This document shows positions 61,888 to 64,000 of a stretch of DNA of 64,000 bases, piece by piece. The position numbers were made by a program, and so were the translations under genes. Each line of letters starts with the position of its first letter. Within the stretch, counting starts at the first letter, position 1. The stretch is from Sideroxydans sp. Lineage in GTDB: Bacteria; Pseudomonadota; Gammaproteobacteria; Burkholderiales; Gallionellaceae. The stretch spans positions 62,001 to 126,000 of the forward strand of contig JAQTTU010000002.1 of assembly GCA_028710605.1 (NCBI GenBank), in the 5' to 3' direction. A model generated the notes under the pieces. It saw only the letters and a list, made by a program, of their open reading frames with translations. It made no database searches and had not been told where the DNA came from.

Positions 61888-62826
61888 ATGCTGCCCATTT
61901 CAATCCGCCAACTGCAAGTGTTCGAAAGCGTCGCCCGCCATCTTAACCATTCGCGCGCGGCGGCGGAACTGTATCTGTCGCAACCGGCGGTATCGATGCA
62001 AATCAAGCAGGCCGAGGCCGCCGTCGGCTTGCCGCTGTTCGAGCAGGTCGGCAAAAAACTGCACCTCACAGCGGCAGGCAACGAGCTGCTGCACTACGCC
62101 CGTGTCATGCTGCAACTGATGCGGGAAATGGAAACGGCGTTCGATGAAATGAAAGGGCTGGAGCGCGGCCACCTCAACATTTCCGTGGTCAGCACCGCCA
62201 ACTATTTCATGCCGCAACTGCTGGCGAAATTTATCGGAGCGCATCCCAAGATTCAGGTCAGCCTTTCGGTGGCCAACCGCGATGCGGTCATCAAACAACT
62301 CGCCGACAACATCGCCGATCTCGCCATCATGGGTCAACCGCCGGACGGCACCGATATGCGCGCCGAAGCTTTCATGCAAAACCCGCTGGTGGTGATCGCC
62401 GCGCCTTCGCATCCATTGGCGCGCGCCAAAAAGATTCAACCCAAACAATTGGCGACAGAAACTTTTCTGTTGCGCGAGCTTGGCTCCGGCACGCGCGGCG
62501 TGGTGGAACGCTTCTTCGCCAGCCACAAACTCGCTCTGCCGAAACACATGGCAATGGACACCAACGAAGCCATCAAGCAATCGGTGCAGGCGGGCATGGG
62601 CATCGGTATCATTTCGCGCCACGGCATCGACATGGAGCTGGAAACCAAACGCCTGGTGGTGCTGGATGTCGATCACTTTCCCATTGTGCGCCACTGGTAC
62701 ATCGTGCAGCGCAAGGACAAACGTCCTTCGGTTGCTGCGCAGGAATTCGAGAAATTTTTGCTGAAGGAATCGCAGGGTTCTATGCCGAAAACTGCAAAGC
62801 GACCGGCCAAATCAAGAAACAATTAA
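61888..62826 (+). CDS. cbbR: LysR-family regulator of CO2 fixation
   Basis: 312 residues. N-terminal winged helix (RAAAELYLSQPAVSMQIKQA) and effector domain. Divergent from cbbM, a typical CbbR arrangement, and with a T-N11-A site in the gap. It should activate cbbM and the downstream genes in response to a metabolite such as RuBP or NADPH. The family is clear; the target is inferred from position. Confidence 0.9.
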   Translation: MLPISIRQLQVFESVARHLNHSRAAAELYLSQPAVSMQIKQAEAAVGLPLFEQVGKKLHLTAAGNELLHYARVMLQLMREMETAFDEMKGLERGHLNISVVSTANYFMPQLLAKFIGAHPKIQVSLSVANRDAVIKQLADNIADLAIMGQPPDGTDMRAEAFMQNPLVVIAAPSHPLARAKKIQPKQLATETFLLRELGSGTRGVVERFFASHKLALPKHMAMDTNEAIKQSVQAGMGIGIISRHGIDMELETKRLVVLDVDHFPIVRHWYIVQRKDKRPSVAAQEFEKFLLKESQGSMPKTAKRPAKSRNN

Positions 62827-62837
62827 AGCCATCTCGT

Positions 62838-62868
62838 GAAGATGCCCGTCAATAGGCAATCTACAGGG
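62838..62868 (+). repeat. REP-like element, partial copy
   Basis: AAGATGCCCGTCAATAGGCA then ATCTACAGGGTG. Only the left arm is clear; it lies between cbbR and the convergent EAL gene. Confidence 0.65.
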
Positions 62869-62879
62869 TGTACGCTTTG

Positions 62880-64000
62880 CTATACCCGCGTTGCGCGCGC
62901 AATTAACCGGCGGCCGGTAATTTCTCCCGTATTGATTTGAGCAACTTTGAGTTCCAGCTTGTTAAGCGCATCAAGTACTGCATCGCGTTGGACGAGTAAC
63001 TCGACTATCATGCTTTTGGCTTTTTCCGTTTGCCCGTCGCGCCTGCATTTATCGATCTCTCTGGCGATTTCATGCACGCGATTGTGCGGCTCGGCGATTT
63101 GTCCAAATTCGGGCAGATGCGAATACTGGCTGATGCCTCGCCCGTTATACCAGATACCGAAGTTGCATTTGTTGTGATCCTCGTGAACTCCGGCGGGTAG
63201 CGGCATTTCGCTCTTGAAGGCGTAAACCAGTTGCGCCACCCAGTTGCGGTGTTCCACTTTGGCAACCAGCAAGGGTCGATCCGTGGCCAGCCAGTATAAG
63301 TCCCTGATCTCTGTCCATTCGGAATAGGGCTGCCAGTTGGCTGCCCAATCGACCACCTGATCCGCCGGCATCGCCTTGGCGATACCGTCGCCCTGCGCAA
63401 AGTCGCAATCCAGTTGCATCAGCAGTCTGCCGTGCTCGACGGTTTCCACACCTTCGGCAATGACGTGGCGCTGGAAGGCGAAAGCCAAGCCGAGCACGCC
63501 CTGCACGATCAGCAGATTGTCGGGATCGGAAATCATTTCGCGGATAAAGCTCTGGTCGATTTTGATGGTGGCTGCGGGCAGTCGCTTCAAATAGGTCAGC
63601 GACGAATAGCCGGTGCCGAAATCATCCAGTGCGCAGGAAATGCCCAGTTCGCGGCACTGTTGGATGATGCGCGATGCCTTGGCCACATCTTCCAGCGCAG
63701 AGGTTTCCAAAATCTCCAGTTCCAGCTTTCTCGCCACGCGCGGATATTTGCCCAACGTGGTCGCCAGATGCTGTACAAAGTTGCTGCTTTGCAATTGGCG
63801 ACCGGCGACATTGACGCTGACGGATAGCGACAAGCCGCTGTCTTGCCATGTGTCCATTTGCGCCAATACGGTTTCGATTACCCACTCGCCGATGCGCACG
63901 ATCAGGTCGTGATCTTCGATCACCGGCAGAAAATCCATGGGTGATACCAGGCCGCGTTCCGGGTGATGCCAGCGTATCAATCCTTCCAGGCCGACCACTA
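62880..64000 (-). CDS. EAL domain protein with C-terminal CZB zinc-binding domain, partial
   Basis: The visible ~372 residues lack the N-terminus, which lies beyond the window. EAL motifs: GLEGLIRW (EGL in place of EAL), DDFGTGYSS, EGVET, and KIDQSFI, so the phosphodiesterase may work. The C-terminal ~110 residues match a CZB domain: EHRNWVAQLVYAF, HNKCNFGIWYNGRG, and EPHNRVHEIAREI, with His/Cys zinc ligands. It may link zinc to c-di-GMP level. Other N-terminal domains cannot be judged here. Confidence 0.85.
   Translation of the reverse strand, partial: VVGLEGLIRWHHPERGLVSPMDFLPVIEDHDLIVRIGEWVIETVLAQMDTWQDSGLSLSVSVNVAGRQLQSSNFVQHLATTLGKYPRVARKLELEILETSALEDVAKASRIIQQCRELGISCALDDFGTGYSSLTYLKRLPAATIKIDQSFIREMISDPDNLLIVQGVLGLAFAFQRHVIAEGVETVEHGRLLMQLDCDFAQGDGIAKAMPADQVVDWAANWQPYSEWTEIRDLYWLATDRPLLVAKVEHRNWVAQLVYAFKSEMPLPAGVHEDHNKCNFGIWYNGRGISQYSHLPEFGQIAEPHNRVHEIAREIDKCRRDGQTEKAKSMIVELLVQRDAVLDALNKLELKVAQINTGEITGRRLIARATRV

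Overview
The window looks like part of the chromosome of a chemolithoautotrophic betaproteobacterium, most likely of the iron- or sulfur-oxidising Gallionellaceae/Nitrosomonadales type. That placement is an inference from protein style and gene content; genus cannot be fixed from the window alone. Evidence includes a form II RuBisCO cluster (cbbM, cbbQ, cbbO with divergent cbbR), class I FBPase, metX-metW, glnA with glnL-glnG, an RND efflux operon, a bacteriohemerythrin and two c-di-GMP proteins. No rRNA, tRNA or CRISPR array was found. The DNA is GC-rich and crowded with small palindromic repeats, several of which touch start or stop codons.

Layout. 1-1.6 kb: a HigB/HigA-like toxin-antitoxin pair lying between two ~390-bp direct repeats. 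1.6-18.9 kb: mostly housekeeping or conserved genes: VF530-like protein, a pseudouridine-synthase-like protein, DUF167, hemerythrin, VanZ, [2Fe-2S] ferredoxin, hydrolase, a NodI/NodJ-like ABC exporter with an embedded thioesterase, HemJ, an RlmL-type methyltransferase, DUF6502, GGDEF-EAL, thiopurine methyltransferase, M23 peptidase, TPR protein, EamA transporter and UPF0149. 18.9-31 kb: an accessory zone, lower in GC in places, with a Fic protein behind three 24-bp repeats, an RHH/ParE pair, a broken HigA, a three-gene TIGR04255 operon, a diverged second copy of the parC 3' end, a truncated BrnA-like gene, parC itself, HipB/HipA and a complete IS4-family element. 31-37 kb: YkgJ, a frameshifted SEC-C gene with a tandem paralogue, DUF1289, uppP, rhodanese and a CDF metal transporter.

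37-41.7 kb: the nitrogen-control block glnA, a DUF4124 protein, glnL and glnG, with a sigma-54 promoter and an NtrC-like box before glnA. 41.8-47.6 kb: a TolC/adaptor/RND efflux operon read leftward. 48-49.9 kb: metX-metW behind a SAM-II-type riboswitch that seems to control a terminator. 50-53.7 kb: ampG, xth, pyrE and a second DUF4124 protein. 53.7-62.8 kb: a leftward carbon-fixation and purine block (cbbM, cbbQ, cbbO, fbp, purE, purC, can), with cbbR divergent. The window ends inside an EAL-CZB gene.

How the parts work together: CbbM fixes CO2, CbbQ/CbbO activate RuBisCO, Fbp serves the Calvin cycle, and the carbonic anhydrase balances CO2 and bicarbonate for this cycle and probably for purine synthesis. 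GlnL/GlnG sense nitrogen status and should drive glnA through sigma-54. SAM levels should set metXW transcription.
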